From Prevotella sp. (lineage in GTDB: Bacteria > Bacteroidota > Bacteroidia > Bacteroidales > Bacteroidaceae), in NCBI GenBank assembly GCA_017474515.1, contig JAFVHN010000068.1, forward strand, positions 1-47,099: 47,099 nucleotides of DNA, given 5' to 3'. Positions 16,164 through 23,399 of the stretch are shown here, in pieces; the stretch's first letter is position 1, and every line of letters begins with the position of its first letter. Below the pieces are notes generated by a model. It saw only the letters and a list, made by a program, of their open reading frames with translations. It was not told the origin of the DNA and did no database searches. The position numbers and the translations under genes were made by a program.

Positions 16164-16281
16164 AGTTCAGGAGTTACAGGAGTTCAGGAGTTCAGACAAT
16201 ACTTCCAACCTCTGCAAACTGACAAAGGGAAGCTTTCAGAACTATTGTCTGAACTCCTGTAACTCCTGAACTTCTGTAACT
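16164..16281. repeat. Inverted array of AACTCCTG-type units, copy downstream of the M15 gene
   Basis: The left arm (16164-16201) and right arm (16241-16281) are near-complementary over about 38 bp around a 39-nt loop; both are made of AGTTCAGG/AGTTACAGG units ending at GTTCAGACAATA. It may serve as the terminator hairpin of the M15 gene. It shares ACTATTGTCTGAACTCC with the copy at 10526-10570. Confidence 0.9.
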
Positions 16282-16387
16282 CCAAGAAGTTGAGTGAATG
16301 CGGAAATTGAAAAAGAATACTGTCGGGGGGTGGGGTAGGTGGGGCTGATGGGTTTTGCGGTGCACTTCTGTAAAAGTTCAAAAAAGA

Positions 16388-16419
16388 TTTGGCTTTTCGC
16401 TCCTTTATTTGTACATTTG
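16388..16419 (+). promoter_or_regulatory. Promoter of the vapD-type operon
   Basis: TTTG (16388-16391), 20 nt, then TACATTTG (16412-16419). The predicted start is near 16426, about 27 nt before the ATG at 16453. Confidence 0.75.
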
Positions 16420-16452
16420 CAAACGAAATAAAAAGAAGTGGAGGACAAAGAA

Positions 16453-16629
16453 ATGAAAACAGGAGACAATGTGCTTATTTCGCCCGAGGTGACGCATAAA
16501 GACGAATGGACCTTGGGGTCGGTGATAGAAGTAGAGGCCAATCCGTTTGTGGGCACTGTCATAGCGGCCAAGACGGCTGACGGGGAAATCTATTTCGAGA
16601 AGGAATGTCTGTTCAAACCTGCCGTCTGA
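16453..16629 (+). CDS. Small protein upstream of vapD, possible VapX-like antitoxin
   Basis: The 58-residue protein (MKTGDNVLISPEVTHKDEWT at the start) has a compact beta-rich look, similar to small SH3-like folds, and no membrane segment. The ATG at 16453 is chosen over a GTG at 16438 because GGAGGA sits 7-8 nt before it and the promoter start is near 16426. It ends 4 bp before the vapD-type gene, so both are surely co-transcribed. In Haemophilus, vapD is preceded by a gene of similar size, vapX, for its antitoxin. The antitoxin role is inferred from position and size only. Confidence 0.6.
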   Translation: MKTGDNVLISPEVTHKDEWTLGSVIEVEANPFVGTVIAAKTADGEIYFEKECLFKPAV

Positions 16630-16633
16630 ACTT

Positions 16634-16915
16634 ATGTTTGCCATCAGCTTTGACATGGTCATTGCAGACCTTAAGCAGCATTATGGAGAGCCGTACCACG
16701 GTGCCTACTGGGACATCAAGCAGGTGCTGGTGCAGCATGGATTCTACTGGGTACAGGGAAGCACTTATATGACCAATACCGATGACCTTTCAAAACTTTT
16801 CTTGGCCATTGATGCTTTGAAGAAAATTGACTGGTTTAGTAAGTCCGTGCGCGACATTCGCGGTTATAAAGTGGAGAACTGGTCAGATTTTACCGAACTG
16901 GTAAGAAACGGCTGA
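16634..16915 (+). CDS. vapD: VapD-family endoribonuclease (toxin)
   Basis: The 93-residue protein matches the VapD family, small ferredoxin-fold ribonucleases related to Cas2. The N-terminal MFAISFDMV supplies the conserved Asp7, and the C-terminal SVRDIRGYKVENWSDFTELV is almost the family signature. In between, VQGSTYMT and DLSKLFLAIDALKKIDW fit the QGS and helix regions. Known VapD proteins cut RNA and act as the toxin of the VapXD pair, aiding persistence in host cells (family knowledge). It lies 4 bp after the small protein at 16453 and 135 bp before a tRNA-Gln gene. Confidence 0.88.
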   Translation: MFAISFDMVIADLKQHYGEPYHGAYWDIKQVLVQHGFYWVQGSTYMTNTDDLSKLFLAIDALKKIDWFSKSVRDIRGYKVENWSDFTELVRNG

Positions 16916-17003
16916 CCATAGGTCATGTCTGCAAGAATGTGAGACATTTCTACAACGCTTGAACCTTCTTGCGGGCATCATGGAAACATTTCTTAAAAAA
17001 TTA

Positions 17004-17035
17004 TTTGGCCGTTCAACCATTTTTCCGTACCTTTG
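17004..17035 (+). promoter_or_regulatory. Promoter of tRNA-Gln
   Basis: TTTG (17004-17007), 20 nt, then TACCTTTG (17028-17035). Transcription would start near 17042, just before the mature tRNA at 17051. Confidence 0.8.
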
Positions 17036-17050
17036 CACCCGAAAAACGAT

Positions 17051-17121
17051 TGGACGATGGTGTAATGGTAACACTACAGGTTTTGGTTCTGTCATTCCCG
17101 GTTCGAATCCGAGTCGTCCAA
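17051..17121 (+). tRNA. tRNA-Gln (anticodon UUG)
   Basis: The cloverleaf can be drawn by hand: acceptor TGGACGA/TCGTCCA, D arm GTGT-AATGGTA-ACAC, anticodon stem ACAGG/TCTGT with loop TTTTGGT (anticodon TTG), and T arm with TTCGAAT. The discriminator is A and CCA is not encoded. It reads CAA (glutamine) codons. It has its own promoter and an intrinsic terminator. Confidence 0.93.
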
Positions 17122-17135
17122 CACACCCCTCAATG

Positions 17136-17167
17136 CCAATCTGCCCAACCCGGCAGATTGGTTTTTT
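17136..17167 (+). terminator. Intrinsic terminator of tRNA-Gln
   Basis: CCAATCTGCC, a 6-nt loop, GGCAGATTGG, then TTTTTT. Confidence 0.9.
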
Positions 17168-17198
17168 ATCACCCTGAAAAACATTGCAAACGACGCTT

Positions 17199-18005
17199 AT
17201 GGCAAAAAGATTATTGGTTGTTCCCGACGTGCATGGCCGGACTTTCTGGAAAGAGCCGGTCAGGAAGTACATGGGCCTGGTGGACAGAATGGTCTTCCTG
17301 GGCGATTATCTTGACCCCTATCGCGACGAGGGGGTGGAATACACGCCGGAAGGCTTGTATGAGAACCTTTTGGAAATTATCGCGCTGAAGACGGAAAACC
17401 CCGGGAAGGTCATCCTGCTGAAAGGCAACCACGACCAGCACTACAGCTCGGAGATTTTCTATGAGCAGGCCTGCGGCACACGGTGCGACATGCGGAACTG
17501 GCATAAATACCACGAATTGTTCCAGGAGAACCGGGCATTGTTCCAGCTCGCCCACTCCGAGCCGTTGAAAGGCACCACCTATGTGTTCACCCATGCCGGC
17601 CTCACCGACTATTGGCTCAACAAGGTGAATGCCAAGGTGTGGCATCAGCCCGACGGAGAGGTTTCCTTGACCGACCCCGCCCTCATCGACAAGCTCAACC
17701 AGCTCGACGACGACGGCCTGGGGCAACAGATGTTGTCGGTGGTGGGCCACCGACGCTCATGGCTCGGCGAGAAAAGTGGCAGCGTGCTATGGGCCGACAT
17801 AGCAGAGCACCCGCTGCCGCATGCCCCGAAGGTTTACGGACTGGACCAGGTGTTCCAGGTGTTCGGCCATACACGGCTCGACGGCCAGGCCACCGACATG
17901 GTGGCGTTTGACCATCTGGCAATGATCGACACCCAGCAGTGCTTCATAATCGACGAGGCCGGGGCCGGGGCCATTGTGCCGGTGAAGGATTATCAGCAGG
18001 GCTGA
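17199..18005 (+). CDS. Calcineurin-type metallophosphoesterase
   Basis: The 268-residue cytoplasmic protein has the complete metallophosphoesterase motif set: D-x-H in VVPDVHGR (Asp10, His12), GDYLD (35-39), GNHD (76-79), the FTHAGL motif in the middle and FGHTRLDG near the end. It therefore binds two metal ions and hydrolyses a phosphoester; the substrate (protein, nucleotide or other) cannot be told. A TTG at 17184 is in frame, but the ATG at 17199 gives the standard MAKRLLVVPDVHG start. It follows the tRNA-Gln terminator by 31 bp and converges on the flavoprotein gene, with 11 bp between the stop codons. Confidence 0.88.
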   Translation: MAKRLLVVPDVHGRTFWKEPVRKYMGLVDRMVFLGDYLDPYRDEGVEYTPEGLYENLLEIIALKTENPGKVILLKGNHDQHYSSEIFYEQACGTRCDMRNWHKYHELFQENRALFQLAHSEPLKGTTYVFTHAGLTDYWLNKVNAKVWHQPDGEVSLTDPALIDKLNQLDDDGLGQQMLSVVGHRRSWLGEKSGSVLWADIAEHPLPHAPKVYGLDQVFQVFGHTRLDGQATDMVAFDHLAMIDTQQCFIIDEAGAGAIVPVKDYQQG

Positions 18006-18016
18006 GGCCGTTCTCC

Positions 18017-18763
18017 TTACCTGATGAAGTTCATGAAGAGCGGCCTCTCGCTGCGCTGGGGCGCGGTGGGCTCGCCGTCGCGGTGAATCTTTTTCAGCAT
18101 CCACGCCATGTTGGTGGCCAGGGTGCGCATGGTCTGCATGCCCTCGGTGTCGCGTTTCACCTCGCCTTTTCCGGCACCGTAGGCAATGTTCCAGTACTGC
18201 GAGGTGACCACGGGCATGTTCATCATCTCGAACATCATGTTCATGGTCTGAAGGGTGGCGGTGGCTCCTCCGCGCCGGCATACGGCCAGTGCCGCCGCCG
18301 GCTTGTTCTGCACCAGGTGGCCGGCCGAGAAGAACAGGCGCTGCATGAGGGCCAGAATGCCGCCGTTGGGCTGGCCGTAATAGACCGGCGTGCCCACGAC
18401 GAGGGCGTCGGCGATGGCCATTTTCTTGACCACCTCGCCATAGACGTCGTCGTCGAACACGCACCCCTGTCCGCCGTTTTGCCGGCATCCGCCGCAGTTG
18501 ATGCACATGTGAACGTCGGCAGTGCCTATCTGCACTATTTCGGCCTCCACGCCTTCCTTTTGCAACTGCATCTCAATCTCTTTGAGGCAACAAAATGTGT
18601 TGCCGTCGGGCCGGGGACTGCCGTTGATGAGCAACACGCGGGGCACCTTGCCGCCTGCCGGACTTTCTCCGGCGGCTGTTGAGAACATGGCCGACATGGG
18701 ACCGGCAACGGCGGTGCCGGCGGCGGCCAAAGCCGCCTTCTTGATGAAATCTCTTCTGTCCAT
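18017..18763 (-). CDS. Tat-signal NAD(P)H-dependent flavin oxidoreductase
   Basis: The 248-residue protein begins with a likely twin-arginine signal (MDRRDFIKKAALAAAGTAVA), so it is probably folded with its cofactor and exported to the periplasm. The next domain is a flavodoxin-like NADPH-dependent FMN reductase: LLINGSPRPDGNT (about 45-56) binds the FMN phosphate, and VVGTPVYYGQPNGG (about 122-135) is the second flavin loop. CINCGGC (Cys87, Cys90, Cys93) resembles iron-sulfur flavoproteins. The ATG at 18763 is chosen because the upstream in-frame ATG at 18805 would fall on the -7 box. It diverges from a Fur-family gene, which suggests redox or metal control (inference). Confidence 0.82.
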   Translation of the reverse strand: MDRRDFIKKAALAAAGTAVAGPMSAMFSTAAGESPAGGKVPRVLLINGSPRPDGNTFCCLKEIEMQLQKEGVEAEIVQIGTADVHMCINCGGCRQNGGQGCVFDDDVYGEVVKKMAIADALVVGTPVYYGQPNGGILALMQRLFFSAGHLVQNKPAAALAVCRRGGATATLQTMNMMFEMMNMPVVTSQYWNIAYGAGKGEVKRDTEGMQTMRTLATNMAWMLKKIHRDGEPTAPQRSERPLFMNFIR

Positions 18764-18802
18764 AATTGTCAGTAAATATGCTAAAAACGTTAAATCTGAC
18801 CA

Positions 18803-18810
18803 CAAATATA
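18803..18810 (-). promoter_or_regulatory. Promoter -7 box for the flavoprotein gene
   Basis: TATATTTG on the minus strand, about 40 bp before the ATG at 18763. It is separated by only 22 bp from the divergent -7 box of the Fur-family gene. Confidence 0.6.
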
Positions 18811-18832
18811 GCGATTATCGGCAAAATGTCAG

Positions 18833-18840
18833 TATATTTG
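18833..18840 (+). promoter_or_regulatory. Promoter -7 box for the Fur-family gene
   Basis: TATATTTG, predicted start near 18847, about 38 nt before the ATG at 18885. Both divergent promoters fit in a 38-bp A/T-rich stretch where one repressor could cover both. Confidence 0.6.
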
Positions 18841-18884
18841 CACTTAACTTTCAGATTATTTATGATTTATCACTTCTTTCAGAT

Positions 18885-19325
18885 ATGCACCACGAGATGA
18901 CCGACGAAGAGGCGCTGCAGCAGGCGGGCATCCGCATGACGGCGGTGCGGTTGCTGATTTGGCGCGAGGTGCGCCACGGCTTTTGCGACGCCTTCAACCT
19001 GGCCGACCTGGAGCGCCGCCTGCCCACGGTGGACCGCTCCACGCTCTTCCGCACGCTGACCTTGCTCACCGACGCCCACCTGCTTCACGAAATCGACGAC
19101 GGCTCGGGAACGCAGAAGTATTGCGTGTGCCATGTTGACGACACGCGCCACTGCCTCGGACACGTTCACCTGAGCTGCAGGAAATGTCACCGCACCTTCT
19201 GCCTCAACAATGTGCGCATCCCCCAGGTGCCGCTGCCCGAAGGCTTTTTGGCCGAGGAGTCGGAATATATCGTCAAGGGCGTGTGCTACGACTGCGCGAG
19301 TAAAAGTGAAAGAGTGGGAAAGTGA
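18885..19325 (+). CDS. Fur-family metal- or peroxide-responsive repressor
   Basis: The 146-residue protein has the Fur-type winged helix (about 8-85), including MTAVRLLIWREVR and RLPTVDRSTLFRTLTLLTDA, the recognition-helix region of the family. The dimerisation domain contains two zinc-type cysteine pairs, CRKCHRTFC and CYDC, and a DTRHCLGHVHLSC segment with His ligands. Whether it responds to iron, zinc or peroxide cannot be decided from the sequence. The ATG at 18885 is used because the promoter lies at 18833-18840. It diverges from the flavoprotein gene and is followed by a terminator. Confidence 0.85.
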   Translation: MHHEMTDEEALQQAGIRMTAVRLLIWREVRHGFCDAFNLADLERRLPTVDRSTLFRTLTLLTDAHLLHEIDDGSGTQKYCVCHVDDTRHCLGHVHLSCRKCHRTFCLNNVRIPQVPLPEGFLAEESEYIVKGVCYDCASKSERVGK

Positions 19326-19326
19326 G

Positions 19327-19363
19327 AAAGTGAAAAGGTAAGAAAACGCCTTTTCACTTTTTT
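19327..19363 (+). terminator. Intrinsic terminator after the Fur-family gene
   Basis: AAAGTGAAAAGG, a 10-nt loop, CCTTTTCACTTT, then further T's. The stem is a perfect 12 bp. Confidence 0.75.
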
Positions 19364-19373
19364 CTTCTTTTTG

Positions 19374-19404
19374 TTTGGAATATCCATTATTTTTTATATA
19401 TTTG
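19374..19404 (+). promoter_or_regulatory. Promoter for the 817-aa BspA-like gene
   Basis: TTTG (19374-19377), 19 nt, then TATATTTG (19397-19404). The leader is about 45 nt. Confidence 0.75.
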
Positions 19405-19455
19405 CAGGCGAAAAGTATTTGTAAATAATAATTTATCAACTAAAACACCTGAGAT

Positions 19456-21909
19456 ATGAAAACCTTTTACGCAAATAGTCTGCATGCACTGCTGCTTGCG
19501 GTGCTGCTTATGGGCCTCTGCCAGACGGCAGGTGCCGACACGAAGCCCGAGGGGAACACCATATCGTTCACCGCAACGGTCAATGGGGCAAAGTTGTGTT
19601 TCACGGGTGAGCAATCCTATAATGGTCATTACAATGCCATGCTTGAGGGCTTTGCCGAAGATGCCAACTTCAGCGGCGTGCTCCACATTCCCGGCACCGT
19701 CACTTATGGCGGCATCACCTACAACATCATCAGAATCAGCAGCTTTTCCTGGAGCAACAACATCACGGGGCTTATCATCGACCGCATTTCCACCATCCAA
19801 GGCAATGCCTTCGCTCACTGTCAAAACCTGGCGTTTGTACAAATCAACGCATTCTTTCATGCTGACGACGGATTTGACTATGACAATTGCGGCCTCTATT
19901 TCCATGCTTTTAACGACTGTCCTGCCCTTACCGAGCTGAGAATACCGCGAAGAGCCAGCTTGCAGTACAACCAATCGCCGAAAGAATGGCCTAAGTTTTA
20001 CCGAATCGATGCACAAGCCTTCGTCGGTTGTAACAACCTGAGCAGCATCGTCGTCAGCGACAACGACCCCAGCCTGGACGATGCCTTTTATACAAGCGAC
20101 GGGGTGCTTTATTCGAACGGTGGCACCACAAAGAAACTTGTGATGTATCCGCCGCAAAAGAAAAGCACCTCGTTCACCATCCCCTCCAAAGTGAACAGAT
20201 TGGGAGCTTATGCCTTTCTCAGAAACAGTTACATCCAGAAAGTGACTGTCCCCGACGGCATTGAGGAACTTTCACAAGAGCTTTTTGCCAACTGTTCCAG
20301 TTTAAAGACAGTGACTCTGCCCAACAGCATCAAAATTATTGGAAGCAGCACGTTTGAGAATTGTTCAAGCTTGCAGAGCGTGAAGTTGCCTTACTATCTT
20401 GAGCACATTTATTATCAAGCGTTTAAAAACTGCAACAGCCTGACATCAGTGACGGCCAAGAACCCCGTGGCGCCTTATTGCGACGACACTGCCTTTTTGG
20501 GCCCGGAGTCGCAAATCGACCTCGTCGTCCCCCGGGGGGCCGATTATCACTTGTATGACCCGTGGAAGCGCATGAAAAGCATTACCCAGAGCGACGATGT
20601 ATTGCAGAAATACGGCATCCGCGTGCTTGGCACCGAGGTGACAGAGGTAAATTACAAGGATGTGCTCAACAACGGCGGCAAGGTGCGCTACGACAGAAAT
20701 GGCGGCATACTGACGCTGAACCACTTCAGCATTTCTTATTCTACCGGCAACGTCCCGGCCATTGAGAATTACGGCGTTGACGACCTTTACATCACCGCCG
20801 TCGGCGAGTGTGTCATTACCGCCAACAACAATTACCCGCTCCTTTTAAAGAAATCCACCACCATCATGGGCGACACGCTGACCGTGTCAGGCCTTTACGG
20901 CGTCGTCGGCTGGTCGTCGGTGATGCTGGCGAACGACGTTTTCTTAGCCAGCGCCACCAACCAGTTGTTCTTCGTTCCCGATCTGACCATCTTAGGCAAC
21001 TGTGGTTTCATAGGGGCATTGGGAGATAATGCCACGGTGGGTTACATCGGCGCCCTCACCCTTGGCGGGGGCTGCAGCCTGGTGCCGTGGTATTCCGGAC
21101 ACAATCTGACCTACGACAGTGAGGCCGGCACCATCCTCGACAACGGCGAGGAAATGGCCGGAGGAAGCTACTTCTCAGTGGGCATGCCGTTCCCGCTCTA
21201 CTATTGCGGCATACACTTGTCAACGGCCACCAACTACTTGTTTAAAGACATGTTCCAGGTGGTGCCGGGACTTGATGGCGGATATATATTGAAAGGATTT
21301 TTATATGGATTTACCACCGACCAGCCAGTGCTGAGAAGCTATCAGGCCGGACTGGAGCTTGACCTGGAAGGCGACAGCTACGTTTCGTCCAGCGGGTCGC
21401 CGGCCATCGTCATTGATGGCAACGCCACCTTCGGCGGCACGGGTACGTTGAGAGTGAACAGCCCCGACGACGCCGGCATCTACGTCAGGCTCGGCAGCCT
21501 GTACATCGAAAACATCGACTTGGAAATAACAGGAAAGACGGCGGGCGTGAAGGGCCTGGTGAAATACGGCGACACCTATGTGGCAAACTTGATACTGAGC
21601 AACGTGGCAGGCACCATCCAGGCCACCGAATCGGGCCGTCCTTCCATTGAGACCTTCAGAACGCTGACTATCGAAGATTGCTTTGTGGTCAACGACGCCA
21701 ACTTCAACACCGCCACGCACAGCGTTGACGCAGGGAAAATAGTGTTGAGCCGCGAATTCCCCATCCCCACCGCCATAAGTAAGCCTTCCACCGCCCAGCC
21801 CACCGAATGGTACGACCTGCAGGGCCGCCGTGTGGCCACGCCTCAGCCCGGCCACATCTACATTGTGCGCATGGCCGACGGCACCACGCGCAAGATGATG
21901 GCGCCATAG
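19456..21909 (+). CDS. BspA-like secreted protein with a C-terminal beta-solenoid and T9SS-type tail
   Basis: The 817-residue protein starts with a signal peptide (MKTFYANSLHALLLAVLLMG). Residues about 35-390 carry LRR_5/BspA-type units (LKTVTLPNSIKIIGSSTFEN, LTSVTAKNPVAPYCDDTAF). From about 390 on, the sequence changes to Gly/Asp/Asn-rich strands (GNATFGGTGTLRVNSPDDAG) that look like a beta-solenoid. The end has the two-part T9SS tail: TEWYDLQGRRVATPQPGHIY and then IVRMADGTTRKMMAP. It is probably exposed at the cell surface; no enzymatic motif was found. It has its own promoter and terminator. Confidence 0.88.
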   Translation: MKTFYANSLHALLLAVLLMGLCQTAGADTKPEGNTISFTATVNGAKLCFTGEQSYNGHYNAMLEGFAEDANFSGVLHIPGTVTYGGITYNIIRISSFSWSNNITGLIIDRISTIQGNAFAHCQNLAFVQINAFFHADDGFDYDNCGLYFHAFNDCPALTELRIPRRASLQYNQSPKEWPKFYRIDAQAFVGCNNLSSIVVSDNDPSLDDAFYTSDGVLYSNGGTTKKLVMYPPQKKSTSFTIPSKVNRLGAYAFLRNSYIQKVTVPDGIEELSQELFANCSSLKTVTLPNSIKIIGSSTFENCSSLQSVKLPYYLEHIYYQAFKNCNSLTSVTAKNPVAPYCDDTAFLGPESQIDLVVPRGADYHLYDPWKRMKSITQSDDVLQKYGIRVLGTEVTEVNYKDVLNNGGKVRYDRNGGILTLNHFSISYSTGNVPAIENYGVDDLYITAVGECVITANNNYPLLLKKSTTIMGDTLTVSGLYGVVGWSSVMLANDVFLASATNQLFFVPDLTILGNCGFIGALGDNATVGYIGALTLGGGCSLVPWYSGHNLTYDSEAGTILDNGEEMAGGSYFSVGMPFPLYYCGIHLSTATNYLFKDMFQVVPGLDGGYILKGFLYGFTTDQPVLRSYQAGLELDLEGDSYVSSSGSPAIVIDGNATFGGTGTLRVNSPDDAGIYVRLGSLYIENIDLEITGKTAGVKGLVKYGDTYVANLILSNVAGTIQATESGRPSIETFRTLTIEDCFVVNDANFNTATHSVDAGKIVLSREFPIPTAISKPSTAQPTEWYDLQGRRVATPQPGHIYIVRMADGTTRKMMAP

Positions 21910-21980
21910 CAGGCCCGTCGGCCATTGTCAGAGCTTCCGAAAACGGCATTTAAAGCGCATCATGTATTAATCTTATTTAA

Positions 21981-22017
21981 ATCGTATCGCTTTTCTGCGG
22001 CGATACGATTTTTTTTT
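21981..22017 (+). terminator. Intrinsic terminator overlapping the kduI promoter region
   Basis: ATCGTATCGC, a 9-nt loop, GCGATACGAT, then eight T's. The T-run ends 2 bp before the kduI -7 box, so the hairpin covers the -33 region of the next promoter. Confidence 0.88.
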
Positions 22018-22019
22018 CG

Positions 22020-22027
22020 TAATTTTG
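22020..22027 (+). promoter_or_regulatory. Promoter -7 box for kduI
   Basis: TAATTTTG matches the consensus; predicted start near 22034, about 21 nt before the ATG at 22055. The -33 position falls inside the preceding terminator stem and shows no TTTG. Confidence 0.6.
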
Positions 22028-22054
22028 CGCTTGAAACAAATCAAAAGAGAAGAA

Positions 22055-22897
22055 ATGAAAACAAGTTATGAGGTGAGATACGCCGCGCATCCCGACGATG
22101 CGAGGGCGTACGACACGTCGCGCCTTCGCCGCGATTTCCTGATAGAGACGCTCTTCGTGGCCGACGAGGTGCACTTGGTCTATTCCATGTACGACCGCAT
22201 GGTAGTGGGCGGCGCCATGCCCGTGGACGAGGTGCTGCCGCTGGAAGCCATCGACCCGCTGAAAGCACCCTTCTTCACCACGCGCCGCGAAGTGGGCATC
22301 TTCAACGTCGGAGGGCCGGGAACGGTCACCGTGGGCGACGAGCACTACCACCTGGACTACAAAGAGGCGCTATACATCGGCCGCGGCGACCGCGAAGTGA
22401 CCTTCGCCAGCGACAGCCCGCAGGCGCCGGCACTCTTTTACCTCAACTCCACCACCGCCCACGCGCCGTTCCCCACGCGCAAGGTGACCAAGCAGGATGC
22501 CGTGGTGGCGCACATGGGAAGCCTGGAAATGTCTAACGAGCGCAACATCAACAAGATGCTGGTCAACCAGGTGTTGCCCACCTGCCAGCTACAGATGGGC
22601 ATGACCGAGCTGGCGCCGGGCAGCGTGTGGAACACCATGCCCGCCCACGTCCACTCGCGCCGCATGGAGGCTTATTTCTATTTCGAGCTTCCCGACGACC
22701 AGGCCATCTGCCATTTCATGGGCCAGCCGCAGGAAACGCGCCACATCTGGATGGCCAACCGCCAGGCCGTCCTCTCGCCAGAATGGAGCATCCACTCCGC
22801 CGCCGCCACCCACAACTACACCTTCATCTGGGGAATGGGAGGCGAAAACCTCGACTACGGCGACCAGGACTTTTCGCAAATCTGCGATTTGCGATAG
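22055..22897 (+). CDS. kduI: 5-dehydro-4-deoxy-D-glucuronate isomerase
   Basis: The 280-residue cytoplasmic enzyme converts 5-keto-4-deoxyuronate, made from unsaturated galacturonate or glucuronate, to 3-deoxy-D-glycero-2,5-hexodiulosonate in pectin and glycosaminoglycan use. The cupin zinc site is intact: HVHSRRME gives His198, His200 and Glu205, and SIHSAAATHNY gives His247, close to the numbering of the E. coli enzyme. HLVYSMYDRMVVGGAMPVDE is also a family marker. An in-frame TTG lies upstream at the promoter, so the ATG at 22055, with AGAGAAG before it, is preferred. KduD is next but one, after an inserted four-helix-bundle gene. Confidence 0.96.
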   Translation: MKTSYEVRYAAHPDDARAYDTSRLRRDFLIETLFVADEVHLVYSMYDRMVVGGAMPVDEVLPLEAIDPLKAPFFTTRREVGIFNVGGPGTVTVGDEHYHLDYKEALYIGRGDREVTFASDSPQAPALFYLNSTTAHAPFPTRKVTKQDAVVAHMGSLEMSNERNINKMLVNQVLPTCQLQMGMTELAPGSVWNTMPAHVHSRRMEAYFYFELPDDQAICHFMGQPQETRHIWMANRQAVLSPEWSIHSAAATHNYTFIWGMGGENLDYGDQDFSQICDLR

Positions 22898-22898
22898 T

Positions 22899-23394
22899 TA
22901 TGAGTTTTGAATGATGAGTTATTACCAATAGAATATTGGGCTAATCATTTCAAAACAAGACAATGGCCAGGCGTTTTAAGAGGAAAAGCCAATGGAAAAT
23001 AGAGGCAACAGCATAATAAGGAAAAAGGCGATGGATTTCTCTGTGAGAATGTACCACCTGAACGATTATCTGATAAAGCAGAGGAAATATGCCATTGCAG
23101 ACCAAGTGTTCAGGTCCGGGACTTCTATCGGTGCCAATGTCTCAGAAGCCATCAGGGCTGAATCGGAATCGGATTTTGTACACAAGTACTCAATTGCAAT
23201 GAAAGAAGCCGAGGAAACCCTTTATTGGTTAGAATTGATATATAAAGTGGACTTGCTTGATGAAAAACTTTATCACTCACTCCAAAACGATTGTGAAGAA
23301 CTGATAAAATTGGGCACGTCAACAATACTTACCATGTTACGGAAAATCAAAGCTGCAACAGCTGATAATCATAATTTATAACTCAAAACTCATA
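22899..23394. repeat. 12-bp inverted repeats around the gene inserted between kduI and kduD
   Basis: TATGAGTTTTGA (22899-22910) and its complement TCAAAACTCATA (23383-23394) bracket the four-helix-bundle gene. The left copy starts 2 bp after the kduI stop codon; the right one ends 5 bp before the kduD start codon. Confidence 0.85.
22992..23381 (+). CDS. Four-helix-bundle (S23/IVP-type) protein
   Basis: The 129-residue protein belongs to the four-helix-bundle family first seen in 23S rRNA intervening sequences. The family markers are LIKQRKYAIADQVFRSGTSI, then GANVSEAIRAESESDF and AMKEAEETLYWLELIY. Its molecular role is not established. Members are found scattered in genomes and inside rRNA, which suggests mobility. 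Here it lies between kduI and kduD, bordered by inverted repeats, and is visibly richer in A and T than its neighbours. AGGAAAAGCCA precedes the ATG. It may be read through from the kduI promoter. Confidence 0.88.
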   Translation: MENRGNSIIRKKAMDFSVRMYHLNDYLIKQRKYAIADQVFRSGTSIGANVSEAIRAESESDFVHKYSIAMKEAEETLYWLELIYKVDLLDEKLYHSLQNDCEELIKLGTSTILTMLRKIKAATADNHNL

Positions 23395-23399
23395 GTTAA

